A stretch of DNA of 51,024 nt from CAZMGD01 sp964565705 (GTDB taxonomy: Bacteria; Actinomycetota; Acidimicrobiia; Acidimicrobiales; Ilumatobacteraceae): positions 1 to 51,024 of the forward strand of contig CAZMGD010000018.1 of NCBI GenBank assembly GCA_964565705.1, given 5' to 3'. The first letter of the stretch is position 1. Every line of letters starts with the position of its first letter. The notes under the pieces are model-generated. The model made no database searches and was not told where the DNA came from. It was given only the letters and a program-made list of their open reading frames with translations. Below, piece by piece: positions 7,620 to 16,498 of this stretch. A program made the translations under genes and the position numbers.

Positions 7620-8417
7620 TCACTCGTAGAGCGCCCGGGCGTCGAGGAGCGGTGGGCCGAGGTCCGGGTCGGGGCAGGGGTCTTCGATCGGTTGCCCGGC
7701 ACCGAACGGCACCGGGCAGGGCCGGCCGACGACGAACGCCACCTTGCGCGAGATGTAGTCGGCGAGGCCGTACGCGCCAGGGATGTTGAGGTGGATGCCG
7801 TCCTCGTAGAACCACTCGTCGCCCGCCGTCGAGCTGTATGCGTCCCAGTCCGCCAGGACCACGTCCGGGAACTCGCCCGACGCGACCTTGCCGCGAAGGG
7901 TCTCGTTGTTGCGGACGAACGTCTCGTTCGCCGCCTCCCCGGTCGGCCCGAGGTAGGCGACGCCCTCGGTGTAGGTCAGCCACACGACGTGCGTTGCCCC
8001 GGAAGCCCTCGCCGCGTCGACCGCATCGTCGAAGCTGTCCGGGAACGTCGTCCACCACTCGTCGTACCCGGCCATCACGACCACAACGTCGAACGGCCCC
8101 TCGGCATCCTCGATCGCGTTGACGGTGTTCGCCGGGATCGGACGCGGCCCGCACGAGGGAACGCCCACGGTGCGGCACGACTTGGCGTCGTAGACGAGAT
8201 CCATGCCGGTGAAGCCGGCCATCGTGTCGTAGTACTCAGCGGCCAGCAGCGTGGAGTCACCGACGGCGAACACCCGCGGCACGGTGGGCGTCGGCGCCGC
8301 GGTGTCGGCCGGCGCGGTGGGTGCAGCGGTCACCACGAGCGTGTCGCTGCTCGGGGCGGGGTCGGAGCACGCCGCTGCCGCCAGCAGTGCAGCGAGCGCG
8401 ATCGGCCACCGCCGCAC
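7620..8417 (-). CDS. SGNH/GDSL-family hydrolase, predicted lipoprotein
   Basis: A secreted esterase or acyl-hydrolase of the SGNH fold. With the GTG at 8417 the protein opens with a lipoprotein signal, RRWPIALAALLAAAAC, then a Ser/Thr/Pro-rich linker. Block I is VFAVGDSTLL, containing the nucleophile Ser; block V is DGIHL, supplying Asp and His. An upstream in-frame GTG at 8450 overlaps the acyl-CoA dehydrogenase stop and would place residues before the signal peptide, so I prefer 8417. The C-terminus is unusual in having several Cys (PCPVPF, DPCPDPD), possibly disulfide-bonded outside the cell. The substrate is unknown; similar SGNH domains in this window are attached to acyltransferases. 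Confidence 0.8.
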   Translation of the reverse strand: MRRWPIALAALLAAAACSDPAPSSDTLVVTAAPTAPADTAAPTPTVPRVFAVGDSTLLAAEYYDTMAGFTGMDLVYDAKSCRTVGVPSCGPRPIPANTVNAIEDAEGPFDVVVVMAGYDEWWTTFPDSFDDAVDAARASGATHVVWLTYTEGVAYLGPTGEAANETFVRNNETLRGKVASGEFPDVVLADWDAYSSTAGDEWFYEDGIHLNIPGAYGLADYISRKVAFVVGRPCPVPFGAGQPIEDPCPDPDLGPPLLDARALYE

Positions 8418-8425
8418 GGCGCTGA

Positions 8426-9634
8426 TCAGTTCCGCGGCACCTGGCTCCACGGCACGTCGCGATCGACGCGCACGTCACCAGGCAGGCCGAGCACCCGCTC
8501 GCCGAGGATGTTCTTCATCACCTCGGTGGTACCGCCCTCGATCGAGTTGGCCCGCATCCGCAGGAACGACTTCTGGATCGAGTCGAGCTTCATCGCTTGC
8601 TCCGGACGCACCATCTGGTACGGGCCGAACAGCGTGCCCTCGGGGCCGAGCAGGTCGAGGGCGGTCGCGTAGATGTCCTTGTTCAGCTCGGCCATCGCCG
8701 CTTTGCCGATCGAGCCCTCGGGGCCCGGATCGCCCTTGCGCCGGTTCTGGCTGGCACGGATGTTGGTGAGGCGCAGCAGCTCGGCGCGGATCCACAGCTT
8801 CGTCACCCTGTCGCGCACCGCGGCGTTCTTGCGGTCGTCGTCGGGCATGTCCTTCCACACGCCGACGAGGTCGGCGATCGGCCCAGAGCCCTTCGGCGGG
8901 ATGGCCCCGCCGATCGAGACCCGCTCGTTCATGAGGGTGGTCAGCGACACCCGCCACCCGTCGCCGGGGTTGCCGAGTCGCTCATCGTCGGGGATGCGCA
9001 CGTCGGTGAAGAACACCTCGTTGAACTCCGCCTCGCCGGTGATCTGGTAGAGCGGCCGCACCTCGACGCCCGGCGCCTGCATGTCGACCACGAACGCGGT
9101 CAGGCCGGCGTGCTTGACCGCCTCGGGATCGGTGCGCACCACGAGCAGCCCCCAGCGCGCGAGGTGGGCCAGCGTGGTCCACACCTTCTGCCCGTTGACC
9201 ACCCACTCGTCGCCGTCGCGCACACCCTTCGCCGACAGGCCGGCGAAGTCCGAGCCGGCGCTCGGCTCGCTGAACAGCTGGCACCAGATCTCCTCGCCCG
9301 TGAACAGCGGGCGCAGGTAGCGGCTCTTCTGGTCCTCCGAGCCCCAGACGTGCACCGTCGGCCCGCACATGCCGTGGCCGATCGGGTTGCGGGTCACCGG
9401 GCTCGGAGCCTTCGCCGCCTGGAGGCGGGCGTTGACGATCCCTTGCAGCTTGGCGGGCAGATCGAGCCCGCCGTGACCGATCTCGAAGTGGATCCAGGCG
9501 AGGCCGGCGTCGAACTGGGCGCCGAGGAACGTCGCCGGCGATGTGCTGACCGGCGGGTGCTGAACCAACAGATCGTCGACGAGCGCGTTCACCCGCGCCT
9601 CGTCAGTGGTGGCCTGGGACTCCACGGTCGACAT
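8426..9634 (-). CDS. Acyl-CoA dehydrogenase (FadE-type)
   Basis: FAD-dependent alpha,beta-desaturation of an acyl-CoA thioester. At 402 residues it has the standard three-part acyl-CoA dehydrogenase layout. Motifs seen are LFSEPSAGSDFAGL (flavin/substrate region), WVVNGQKVWTTLAH, and C-terminal IEGGTTEVMKNILGERVLG. The extended C-terminal ending DVPWSQVPRN is common in actinobacterial FadE paralogs. The ATG at 9634 is 7 nt downstream of TACGCT (9642-9647, minus), so the transcript may be leaderless. It diverges from an acyl-CoA synthetase 80 nt away, implying a shared fatty-acid or sterol side-chain degradation role. Chain-length specificity is not evident. Confidence 0.92.
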   Translation of the reverse strand: MSTVESQATTDEARVNALVDDLLVQHPPVSTSPATFLGAQFDAGLAWIHFEIGHGGLDLPAKLQGIVNARLQAAKAPSPVTRNPIGHGMCGPTVHVWGSEDQKSRYLRPLFTGEEIWCQLFSEPSAGSDFAGLSAKGVRDGDEWVVNGQKVWTTLAHLARWGLLVVRTDPEAVKHAGLTAFVVDMQAPGVEVRPLYQITGEAEFNEVFFTDVRIPDDERLGNPGDGWRVSLTTLMNERVSIGGAIPPKGSGPIADLVGVWKDMPDDDRKNAAVRDRVTKLWIRAELLRLTNIRASQNRRKGDPGPEGSIGKAAMAELNKDIYATALDLLGPEGTLFGPYQMVRPEQAMKLDSIQKSFLRMRANSIEGGTTEVMKNILGERVLGLPGDVRVDRDVPWSQVPRN

Positions 9635-9641
9635 GCCGCCG

Positions 9642-9647
9642 AGCGTA
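9642..9647 (-). promoter_or_regulatory. -10-like TACGCT for acyl-CoA dehydrogenase
   Basis: TACGCT on the minus strand lies 7 nt upstream of the ATG at 9634, the spacing expected for a leaderless transcript. No -35 consensus is obvious. Confidence 0.45.
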
Positions 9648-9701
9648 CTGCCGACCGGGTGGCGGGCCCAGGCGCAGACAGCGAGCGAAGCGAGCCACCA
9701 G

Positions 9702-9707
9702 TACAGT
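9702..9707 (+). promoter_or_regulatory. -10-like TACAGT for acyl-CoA synthetase
   Basis: TACAGT lies 7 nt before the GTG at 9715 and overlaps the alternative GTG at 9706, which supports 9715 as the start. A 15-mer GCGAGCGAAGCGAGC occupies 9681-9695 just upstream. Confidence 0.45.
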
Positions 9708-9714
9708 GCCGGGC

Positions 9715-11253
9715 GTGTATCCGGGTGCCTTCGTGGGGGAAGCGCCCGACCGTCCCGCGGTGGTCATGGCGGGCAGCGGTTGGGTCCAGACATACGCCGA
9801 GCTCGATGCGGCCGCCAACCGGCTGAGCCGCGTCCTGCACGACGCAGGGCTGCGGCCGGGCGACCACGTGACGCTCTGCATGGAGAACAACCCCCACTAC
9901 CTCGAGGCGCTCTGGGGCTGCCGGTACGCGGGGGTGATCTACACCGCCTGCTCGTCACGGCTCACGGCGGCAGAGCTCGCGTACATCGTCAACGACTGCG
10001 GCGCCCGGGTGTTCATCGCCTCGGCCGCCGTCGGGGAGCAGGCGGCAGGCATCGTCGAGTCGACACCAGGCGTGGAGCTGCGCCTCGTCCTCGACGGCGA
10101 CCTACCCGGACACGACCGCTACGAGGATGCGCTCGCGGCCCAGCCCGCCACCCCCCTGCCCGACCGGATGGCGGGCACCGACATGCTCTACTCCTCGGGC
10201 ACGACCGGCCATCCCAAGGGTGTCGTGTCGGACTACACGCCGCAGCCATTGGAGACCACGGGCGGATCGATCCACGGCCTGATGCAGATGCTGTTCGGCT
10301 TCGCCGCCGGCGACGTGTACCTGTGCCCGGCTCCGCTGTACCACGCCGCTCCCCTGAAGTTCACGATGGCGGTGCACGCCTCCGGCGGCACCGCGGTCGT
10401 GATGGAGTACTTCAGCCCCGACGGCTTCCTCCAGGCGATCGAGCAGCACCGTGTGACGCACGTGCAGGTCGTCCCGACGATGTTCGTGCGGCTCCTCAAG
10501 CTGGAAGGCCACGAGCGCTACGACGTGTCCTCGGTCCGAGCGATCATCCACGCCGCGGCCCCCTGCCCGATTCCGGTCAAGCACGCGATCATCGAGTGGT
10601 TCGGCCCGGTCGTGCACGAGTACTACGCGGGCACCGAGGGCAACGGCTTCTGCTACACCGACAGCGAGCAATGGCTGGCCCACCCCGGCACGGTCGGCAA
10701 ACCCCTCGGCTGCACGGTACACATCGTCGGTGACGACGGCGACGAGCTGTCGACCGGGGAGATCGGCACGGTCTACTTCGAGGGCGGCGGCACGTTCGAG
10801 TACCACAACGACCCGGAGAAGACCCGCTCGTCGCGCCACCCGGAGGGGTGGAGCACGCTCGGAGACATCGGCTACGTCGACGCCGACGGCTTCGTCTACC
10901 TCACCGACCGCAAGGCGTACATGATCATCAGCGGCGGCGTGAACATCTACCCGCAGGAGGCGGAGAACGTCCTCGTCACCCACCCCAAGGTGATCGACGC
11001 CGCCGTGTTCGGCATCCCCGACGAGGAGTTCGGCGAGCAGGTGAAGGCCGTGGTCCAGCCGATCGAGATGCCCGCCACCGAGTTCGAGTCCGCGGCCCTC
11101 GCCGCTGAGCTGATCACCTACTGCCGCACGCAGCTCGCGGGTCTGAAGTGCCCCAAGACCATCGACTTCCGCACCGAGCTGCCCCGGCACGCGACCGGCA
11201 AGCTCTACAAGCGTTTGTTACGCGACGAGTACCTCGCCGGGGCCAAGAGCTGA
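9715..11253 (+). CDS. AMP-binding acyl-CoA synthetase (FadD-type)
   Basis: Activates a carboxylic acid to its acyl-CoA through an acyl-adenylate. Adenylate-forming motifs are clear: the P-loop YSSGTTGHPKGV, YYAGTEGNG, and the hinge DRKAYMIISGGVNIYPQE. The C-terminal domain ends in ATGKLYKRLLRDEYL, whose GK lysine is the catalytic residue. The protein is 512 residues from the GTG at 9715; a GTG at 9706 would add three residues but lies inside the presumed -10 element. The glycerophosphodiesterase gene starts 2 nt after its stop codon. With the divergent acyl-CoA dehydrogenase it forms a fatty-acid or sterol-acid activation and oxidation pair. The natural substrate is unknown. Confidence 0.92.
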   Translation: MYPGAFVGEAPDRPAVVMAGSGWVQTYAELDAAANRLSRVLHDAGLRPGDHVTLCMENNPHYLEALWGCRYAGVIYTACSSRLTAAELAYIVNDCGARVFIASAAVGEQAAGIVESTPGVELRLVLDGDLPGHDRYEDALAAQPATPLPDRMAGTDMLYSSGTTGHPKGVVSDYTPQPLETTGGSIHGLMQMLFGFAAGDVYLCPAPLYHAAPLKFTMAVHASGGTAVVMEYFSPDGFLQAIEQHRVTHVQVVPTMFVRLLKLEGHERYDVSSVRAIIHAAAPCPIPVKHAIIEWFGPVVHEYYAGTEGNGFCYTDSEQWLAHPGTVGKPLGCTVHIVGDDGDELSTGEIGTVYFEGGGTFEYHNDPEKTRSSRHPEGWSTLGDIGYVDADGFVYLTDRKAYMIISGGVNIYPQEAENVLVTHPKVIDAAVFGIPDEEFGEQVKAVVQPIEMPATEFESAALAAELITYCRTQLAGLKCPKTIDFRTELPRHATGKLYKRLLRDEYLAGAKS

Positions 11254-11255
11254 GC

Positions 11256-12002
11256 ATGCGGATGGCGCGCCACGCGTTCCTCGACCACGGCGGGCCGATC
11301 GCGTTCGCCCACCGGGGCGGTGCCGGCGACTTCCCGGAGAACACCATGCCGGCGTTCGCCAACGCCGTCTCCCTCGGCTACCGCTACCTGGAGACGGACG
11401 TGCACGCGACAGCCGACGGCGTCGTCGTCGCGTTCCACGACGACGACCTGTCGCGCACGTGCGGCCGCCCCGGGCTGATCTCGAAGCTGCCGTGGAGCGA
11501 GGTGTCGACCGCTCGCGTCGACGGCAAGGAGCCGATCCCCCGGCTGATCGACCTGTTCGACGCGTTCCCGGACGCGCGGATCAACATCGACTGCAAGGCT
11601 GACCCGGCGGTGCAACCGCTGATCTCGGTGCTGCGCTCGGCGGGCGCGGTCGACCGGGTCTGCGTCGGCAGCTTCGGCCACCGGCGCCTGTCGCGGATCC
11701 GCAACGCGTTCGATGGTGCGCTGTGCACGTCGATGTCGCCCGTCGAGGTCACCGCATGGCTCGCGGGTTGGGTGATGTCGGCGCCAGCGTGCGCGCAGAT
11801 CCCGGTGAAGCAGGGTCCGATCACCGTCGTGACGCCGCGCCACCTGCGAGCGGCGCATCGCAAGAACGTGCCGGTGCACGTGTGGACGGTCGACGACCGG
11901 GCCGAGATGGTGCGGCTGCTCGACCTCGGCGTCGACGGGCTGATGACCGACCGCTGCAGCGTGTTGAAAGACGTGCTCGTCGAACGCGGTCAGTGGAGCT
12001 GA
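11256..12002 (+). CDS. Glycerophosphodiester phosphodiesterase
   Basis: Hydrolyses glycerophosphodiesters to glycerol-3-phosphate and an alcohol. The TIM-barrel family signature is at the N-terminus: AFAHRGG, followed by DFPENTMPAF and LETDVHATADGVVVAFHDD, giving the catalytic His pair and metal-binding Glu/Asp. The C-terminus has the usual VHVWTVDD and GVDGLMTD motifs. The length is 248 residues, with no signal peptide visible. The ATG lies 2 nt after the stop of the acyl-CoA synthetase, so the two are probably co-transcribed, linking it to phospholipid turnover. It converges with the GNAT gene, overlapping it by 13 nt. Confidence 0.92.
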   Translation: MRMARHAFLDHGGPIAFAHRGGAGDFPENTMPAFANAVSLGYRYLETDVHATADGVVVAFHDDDLSRTCGRPGLISKLPWSEVSTARVDGKEPIPRLIDLFDAFPDARINIDCKADPAVQPLISVLRSAGAVDRVCVGSFGHRRLSRIRNAFDGALCTSMSPVEVTAWLAGWVMSAPACAQIPVKQGPITVVTPRHLRAAHRKNVPVHVWTVDDRAEMVRLLDLGVDGLMTDRCSVLKDVLVERGQWS

Positions 12003-12583
12003 TCCGGCTCGCGGATCATCCCCCACATGTGTGGCCCGCCGAACGGGACATCCCACTCGGAGCGCACCGTGAACCCGAGGTGGCCGTAGTACGCGACGTT
12101 CGACGCCGTCTGGGTCTCGAGGTACAAGGGCAGGCCCTCGTCAGCGCAGCGTTCGGCGACTGGGCCGATGATCGCCGTGCCAAGCCCCTGACGCTGCCAG
12201 TCCGGGTGGGTGGCGAGCACGTTGAGGTACCAGTGCAGTTCGGGCGGGGTGTTCGCCGCCATCAGCTCACCGAGCGCCGTGAACTTCTCCACGAGCTCGG
12301 GCGGCGGGGCGGGCGCATCCTCCGACTCACCGGATGGTTCGGGCTCGGGCCGGCCCGGCAGCTGGTAGATCCCGATCGCCGCCGCATCCGGCGTGACGTA
12401 GGTGGCACCGAACGAGACCGACTTCTTCGCCAGGTAGCCGAACAGGTTCGGCGCCGCCGTGTCGTACGCCTCGGCATCCGGAAAGAACCACCGGAACAGC
12501 GGATCATCGGCGAACGCCCGCGTCGCCGTCCTCGCGATCCGTCCGAGATCCGCCAATGTCGCCACCCGCACCCCACTCACCAC
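11990..12583 (-). CDS. GNAT family N-acetyltransferase
   Basis: Predicted acetyl-CoA-dependent N-acyltransferase of about 197 residues. It begins VRVATLADLGRIARTATRAF, typical of GNAT beta1/alpha1. The acetyl-CoA binding segment is LNVLATHPDWQRQGLGTAII, containing the Q-x-x-G-x-G/A core as QRQGLG. The C-terminal VAYYGHLGFTV corresponds to the usual YxxxGF motif. A Pro/Glu-rich insert (about residues 70-90) separates the two halves. Start choice is uncertain: GTG codons at 12583 and 12580 are both possible. The acceptor cannot be predicted. It overlaps the convergent glycerophosphodiesterase gene by 13 nt. Confidence 0.87.
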   Translation of the reverse strand: MVSGVRVATLADLGRIARTATRAFADDPLFRWFFPDAEAYDTAAPNLFGYLAKKSVSFGATYVTPDAAAIGIYQLPGRPEPEPSGESEDAPAPPPELVEKFTALGELMAANTPPELHWYLNVLATHPDWQRQGLGTAIIGPVAERCADEGLPLYLETQTASNVAYYGHLGFTVRSEWDVPFGGPHMWGMIREPDQLH

Positions 12584-12602
12584 CCCACCCTGCCACGCGG
12601 GG

Positions 12603-13943
12603 TCAGGGGGTGGGCCCGCAGCCGGGGTTGAGGGTGTTCGTGGGGTCGAGCGCGTGCTTGATCGCGGCGAACACGGCGAGCTCGGCGGGGGTCCGGTCGA
12701 GCGCGAGCCAGCGACGCTTGGCACGGCCGATGCCGTGCTCGGCGCTGATGCTGCCGCCGTGGCCGGCCACGAGGCGCAGCACCGCGTCGTCGACCCGCTC
12801 GTCGTCGGGCGCGGGCCCGATGACGTTGACGTGGAGGTTGGCGTCGCCGAGGTGTCCGAACACGTAGACATCGCTGGCGCCGACCACGCCGGGCAGCTCG
12901 TCGGCGAACGCCGGGATGGCCGCGAGCGGAACCGACACATCGAGCTTGTGGGGCACGCCGACGGTGGCGATCGCCTCCGTGACCCGGTCGCGTCGGGCCC
13001 ACAGCGCATCCGCCCCCGACCGATCCGACGCGACCGCGGCCGATCGCACTCCCGCCACCTCCGCCAGCGGTTCCAGATCAGCCCCGTCGGTGACCGCCAC
13101 GAGCAGCCCGATCGCCGACGGCAGCGGCGGCAGGAGCCCCAGCGCTGCCGACACCACGGCCTGCGAGGCTGCATCCACCGCCTCGAGCCCTTCGAGCGAG
13201 CGCAGTCGCTGTCGACACGTGGTTGCACATGCAACGGCATCGGTCCAGGACTCGCACCCGATCCAGGCGACCATCCGGTCGTCGCTCGCCGGCACGAGCT
13301 GCATCCGCACCGCCGTGATCACCGCCAACGTGCCCTCGCTGCCGCAGAGCACGGCGGCGAGGTCGTAGCCGGTGTTGTCCTTGACCAGGCCGCGCAGGTG
13401 CGACAGGACCGATCCGTCGGCGAGCACCGCCTCGACGCCGGCGACGTTGTGACGCATCATCCCGTGGCGCACGACCATGGTGCCGCCCGCGTTCGTGGCG
13501 ACCATGCCGCCGATCGTCGCCGACTGCCGGGCGCCGAGATCGACCCCTACCCGCCACCTGGATGCACCGACGGCGTCCTCCAGGGCGGCGAGCGTCACGC
13601 CAGCGCCCACCGTGATCTGCCCGCCGAGCTCGTCGAGCGGCCCGATCCCGGCGAGGCGTCGCGTCGACAGCACGACGACCGGACGGTCGTGCTCGGGTGC
13701 CGGCACTCCCCCACCGACGAGGCCGGTGTTGCCGCCCTGGGGCACGACCGCGACCCCGCCCGCCGTGCAGCAGCGCAACACGGCCGACACCTCCTCGGTC
13801 GAGGACGGCCGCACCACCGCGTCGCACGTGCCCTCGAACCGCCGCGTCCAGTCGACCTCGTACCCCGCTCGGAGGTCGGCATCCACGAGCACGTGCTCCG
13901 CCCCGACGGCAGCGCGAAGCGCGTCGAGCGTCGCTGGGGTCAC
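12603..13943 (-). CDS. FAD-linked oxidase (glycolate oxidase GlcD / D-lactate dehydrogenase type)
   Basis: Oxidises a 2-hydroxy acid using FAD bound in a PCMH/VAO-type domain. FAD-binding motifs are VVPQGGNTGLVGGGV, GGMVATNAGGTMVVRHGM and GSEGTLAVITA. The C-terminal cap has FGHLGDANLHVNV and ISAEHGIG, which supply substrate- and metal-binding residues in this family. The length is 446 residues. The GTG at 13943 overlaps the stop of the upstream membrane-protein gene (GTGA), so the pair is translationally coupled. Candidate substrates are D-lactate, glycolate or D-2-hydroxyglutarate; the sequence alone does not decide. No partner Fe-S subunit gene is nearby. Confidence 0.9.
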   Translation of the reverse strand: MTPATLDALRAAVGAEHVLVDADLRAGYEVDWTRRFEGTCDAVVRPSSTEEVSAVLRCCTAGGVAVVPQGGNTGLVGGGVPAPEHDRPVVVLSTRRLAGIGPLDELGGQITVGAGVTLAALEDAVGASRWRVGVDLGARQSATIGGMVATNAGGTMVVRHGMMRHNVAGVEAVLADGSVLSHLRGLVKDNTGYDLAAVLCGSEGTLAVITAVRMQLVPASDDRMVAWIGCESWTDAVACATTCRQRLRSLEGLEAVDAASQAVVSAALGLLPPLPSAIGLLVAVTDGADLEPLAEVAGVRSAAVASDRSGADALWARRDRVTEAIATVGVPHKLDVSVPLAAIPAFADELPGVVGASDVYVFGHLGDANLHVNVIGPAPDDERVDDAVLRLVAGHGGSISAEHGIGRAKRRWLALDRTPAELAVFAAIKHALDPTNTLNPGCGPTP

Positions 13944-14407
13944 TCGCTGCGCCAGGGAGGATCCTCGGACTGCTGGGCGGTGTCGAGGTAGGCGCGCATC
14001 CCTGCGCCGGCGTGGGCGAGGGACGCGACCACGAGCACGACACCGCCCACGATCGTCACGGATGTGCCCCAACGCGCGGACAGCAGGGACGTGGTGGCCG
14101 CGTCGCGCACCGCCCAGGCCAGGCCCGCGGCGTAGGCGCCGCCGGTGATGCCGCACAGCGCAGCGATCGGCCACATCCCTCGCCACACGGCCACCGCCGA
14201 CACGACGCAGATCAGCACGATCGTCGGCCAGGCGCGCACTGCCCAGCCCATCGGTCCGTCAGGGGCGAAGCCGAGGAAGTCGAGCAGCGACAGCAGCTGG
14301 AAGCTGTTGCGGTCGTTGTCGCCCGAGCGCAACCACGGGAGGAAGGTGCCGACGATCGTGATCGCAGCGCCCGCGGTGATCGCTGCGGGCAGGACGAATC
14401 GGCGCAC
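13940..14407 (-). CDS. Small four-helix membrane protein, function unknown
   Basis: About 155 residues with four predicted transmembrane segments: FVLPAAITAGAAITIVGTFL, WPTIVLICVVSAVAVW, MWPIAALCGITGGAYAAGL and VTIVGGVVLVVASLAHAGAG. The external loop after helix 1 is polar (RSGDNDRNSFQLL). I do not recognise the family. Its stop overlaps the GTG of the FAD-linked oxidase, so the two are co-expressed, and it may be a membrane anchor or unrelated passenger. The GTG at 14407 is chosen because hydrophobic sequence begins there; no Shine-Dalgarno sequence is evident. It diverges from the amidohydrolase, 60 nt away. Confidence 0.75.
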   Translation of the reverse strand: MRRFVLPAAITAGAAITIVGTFLPWLRSGDNDRNSFQLLSLLDFLGFAPDGPMGWAVRAWPTIVLICVVSAVAVWRGMWPIAALCGITGGAYAAGLAWAVRDAATTSLLSARWGTSVTIVGGVVLVVASLAHAGAGMRAYLDTAQQSEDPPWRSE

Positions 14408-14453
14408 CGTGACGAGCGTAGAGGCAGCCCGGTCGCGGGCGGCGGGCGGGAGG

Positions 14454-14459
14454 TATCGT
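14454..14459 (+). promoter_or_regulatory. -10-like TATCGT for amidohydrolase
   Basis: TATCGT ends 8 nt before the ATG at 14468, consistent with a leaderless transcript from the divergent 60-nt promoter region. Confidence 0.4.
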
Positions 14460-14467
14460 CCGCCGCC

Positions 14468-15661
14468 ATGCTCCTGCGCCGAGCTCTCCTGCCCGACGGC
14501 GTGCACGCCGATGTCCGTGTCGGCGCAGCGTCGATCCAGGAGATCGCGATCGAGCTCGCGGCCGAGCCCGGCGAGGAGGTGCACGACCTCGACGGCGCGC
14601 TCCTGCTGCCGGCGCTGGTCGAGCCCCACGCCCACCTCGACAAGGCGTTCCTCGCCGAGCGGATCGACAACCCGACCGGCGACCTGATCGGCGCGATCGA
14701 GGCGCTCCACGCCAACCGCCACCTGATCACGCTCGACGACACGATCGAGCGCGCCGGGCGGGCCGTGGAGCTGCTGGTGCGCAACGGCACGACGGCGATC
14801 CGCACGCACGTGGACGTCACGACCGGCAACGGCCTGATGTCCGCCGAGGCGCTGCTCACGGTGCGCGACCGGCTCGCTCACCTCGCCGACATCCAGATCG
14901 TCGCCCTTCCCGGCTTCCCGGTCACCGGTGCCGCCGGAGCCGAGCAGCGGGCGCTCCTGCGCGAAGCGCTCGCCGCCGGCGTCGACCTGGTCGGCGGGTG
15001 CCCGCACCTCGAGGACGACGTCGCCGGCGCGACCGAGTTGTTCCTCGAGCTCGGCGCGGAGTTCGGCATCGGCCTCGACCTCCACACCGACGAGACGCTC
15101 GACGCCCGCAAGCTCGGCCTGCTCGACCTGGCCGACCAGGTGATCGGTTCCGGCTTCCCGTTCCCGGTGACGGCCAGCCACTGCGTCAGCCTCGGGATGC
15201 TCGCCATCGACGAGCAGCGACGGGTCGCCGGGCGCGTGGCGGAGGCTGGCATCAGCGTCGTGACCAATCCCGACACCAACCTCTATCTGCAGGGCCGTCA
15301 GCACGCGGCGGCGACACCACGAGGGCTGACGGCCGTGTCCGTGCTGCGGTCCAGCGGCGTCAACGTCGCAGCCGGCAGCGACAACCTGCAGGATCCGTTC
15401 AACCCGCTCGGACGAGGCGACCCGCTGGAGGCAGCGGCACTGCTGGTGCTCGCCGCGCACCAGCTGACGAGCGAGGCGTTCCACGCCGTCACGACGGGCG
15501 GGCGCCTGGCGATGGCGCTCCCATCGGTCGAGGTCGAGCCGGGCGGACGTGCCGACCTGGTCGCCATGCCGGCCGTCACCGTCCGCGAGGCGATCGCGGT
15601 CGCACCGCCACGGAGGCTGGTCGTCCATGCCGGCGCCGTGGTGTTCGACGCCCGCGCCTGA
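14468..15661 (+). CDS. Cytosine-deaminase-like amidohydrolase
   Basis: A 397-residue metal-dependent amidohydrolase. The HxH metal site is VEPHAHLDKAF (H54, H56). Further ligands appear in LHTDETLD and VTASHCVSLG, and the catalytic Asp region is GSDNLQDPFNPLGRGD, which resembles the GHDDVFDPWYPLG motif of CodA-type cytosine deaminases. Family members deaminate or hydrolyse pyrimidines, creatinine-like or triazine rings. The N-terminal part matches the small beta-sandwich usually seen in these enzymes. It heads a gene set with an SDR and a NitT/TauT-type importer, so the substrate is probably the imported compound; this is inference. Confidence 0.87.
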   Translation: MLLRRALLPDGVHADVRVGAASIQEIAIELAAEPGEEVHDLDGALLLPALVEPHAHLDKAFLAERIDNPTGDLIGAIEALHANRHLITLDDTIERAGRAVELLVRNGTTAIRTHVDVTTGNGLMSAEALLTVRDRLAHLADIQIVALPGFPVTGAAGAEQRALLREALAAGVDLVGGCPHLEDDVAGATELFLELGAEFGIGLDLHTDETLDARKLGLLDLADQVIGSGFPFPVTASHCVSLGMLAIDEQRRVAGRVAEAGISVVTNPDTNLYLQGRQHAAATPRGLTAVSVLRSSGVNVAAGSDNLQDPFNPLGRGDPLEAAALLVLAAHQLTSEAFHAVTTGGRLAMALPSVEVEPGGRADLVAMPAVTVREAIAVAPPRRLVVHAGAVVFDARA

Positions 15662-15738
15662 CCGCCGGCGGTGGCATCGTTCACAGTCCCGAAACAGAAT
15701 GTCAACCGCGCTCGCTGCACGCACACGCTGACAGTTCG

Positions 15739-15744
15739 TAAAGT
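15739..15744 (+). promoter_or_regulatory. -10-like TAAAGT for the SDR-ABC operon
   Basis: TAAAGT lies 7 nt before the GTG at 15752 in a 90-nt intergenic region that is less GC-rich than its surroundings. The spacing again suggests leaderless transcription. Confidence 0.45.
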
Positions 15745-15751
15745 TTCGCCC

Positions 15752-16498
15752 GTGGCACTCGCTGACAGGTTCGACGACGTTCGCGTCGTGGTCACCGGCG
15801 CCGCGCGCGGCATCGGTGCCTCCATCGCCCGCCGCTTCGCCGACGAAGGAGCGACCCTCGCCCTGGTCGACCTCCTCGCCGACGAGCTGGCCACCACTGC
15901 CGCGGAGCTCGGGGCCAAGGCGGTGGTCGGCGATCTGTCGAGCGCCGTGGGCGCCGAGACGGCGTTCGCCGAGGCGATCGGTCAACTCGGCGGCGTCGAC
16001 GTGCTCGTCAACAACGCCGGCATCCTCCGGTTCCGGCCGCTGCTCGAGATCAGCGCGGCCGAGTGGGACGAGATGTTCGCCGTCAACACGCGCTCGATGC
16101 TCATCGGCATCCAGCTCGCGGCCCGCTCGATGATCGATCAGGGGGTGCGCGGCAAGATCGTCAACATGGCGAGCATGGGCGGCAAGCTCGGCGCTGCGAA
16201 CCAGGCGCACTATGCGGCATCCAAGGCAGCGGTCATCTCCCTCACCCAGGTCGCCGCCCAGGAGCTCGGTCCACACGGCATCACCGTCAACTGCCTGTGC
16301 CCGGGATACGTGCTGACCGAGATGGGTGCCGCGACCCGCTCCGAGGAGATGGTGGCCGGCTGGTCGGCGATGTCGCCGCTCGGACGTTGCGCCGACCCCG
16401 ACGACGTGGCCGGGGTGGCCGCGTTCCTCGCATCCGCCGACGCCGACTACTGCACGGGCCAGGCTGTCAACGTCACCGGTGGAATGATGATGCGATGA
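15752..16498 (+). CDS. Short-chain dehydrogenase/reductase (SDR)
   Basis: NAD(P)-dependent oxidoreductase with a classical SDR fold of 248 residues. The cofactor motif is TGAARGIG; LVNNAG follows, then the catalytic Ser in VNMASMGGKLG and the YAASK active-site pair. The C-terminus ends VNVTGGMMMR, the common SDR tail. D36-type specificity (LVDLLADE after beta2) favours NAD(H). Its stop overlaps the ATG of the ABC ATPase (ATGA), so it is translated together with the importer and probably oxidises or reduces the imported compound or its product. Confidence 0.93.
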   Translation: MALADRFDDVRVVVTGAARGIGASIARRFADEGATLALVDLLADELATTAAELGAKAVVGDLSSAVGAETAFAEAIGQLGGVDVLVNNAGILRFRPLLEISAAEWDEMFAVNTRSMLIGIQLAARSMIDQGVRGKIVNMASMGGKLGAANQAHYAASKAAVISLTQVAAQELGPHGITVNCLCPGYVLTEMGAATRSEEMVAGWSAMSPLGRCADPDDVAGVAAFLASADADYCTGQAVNVTGGMMMR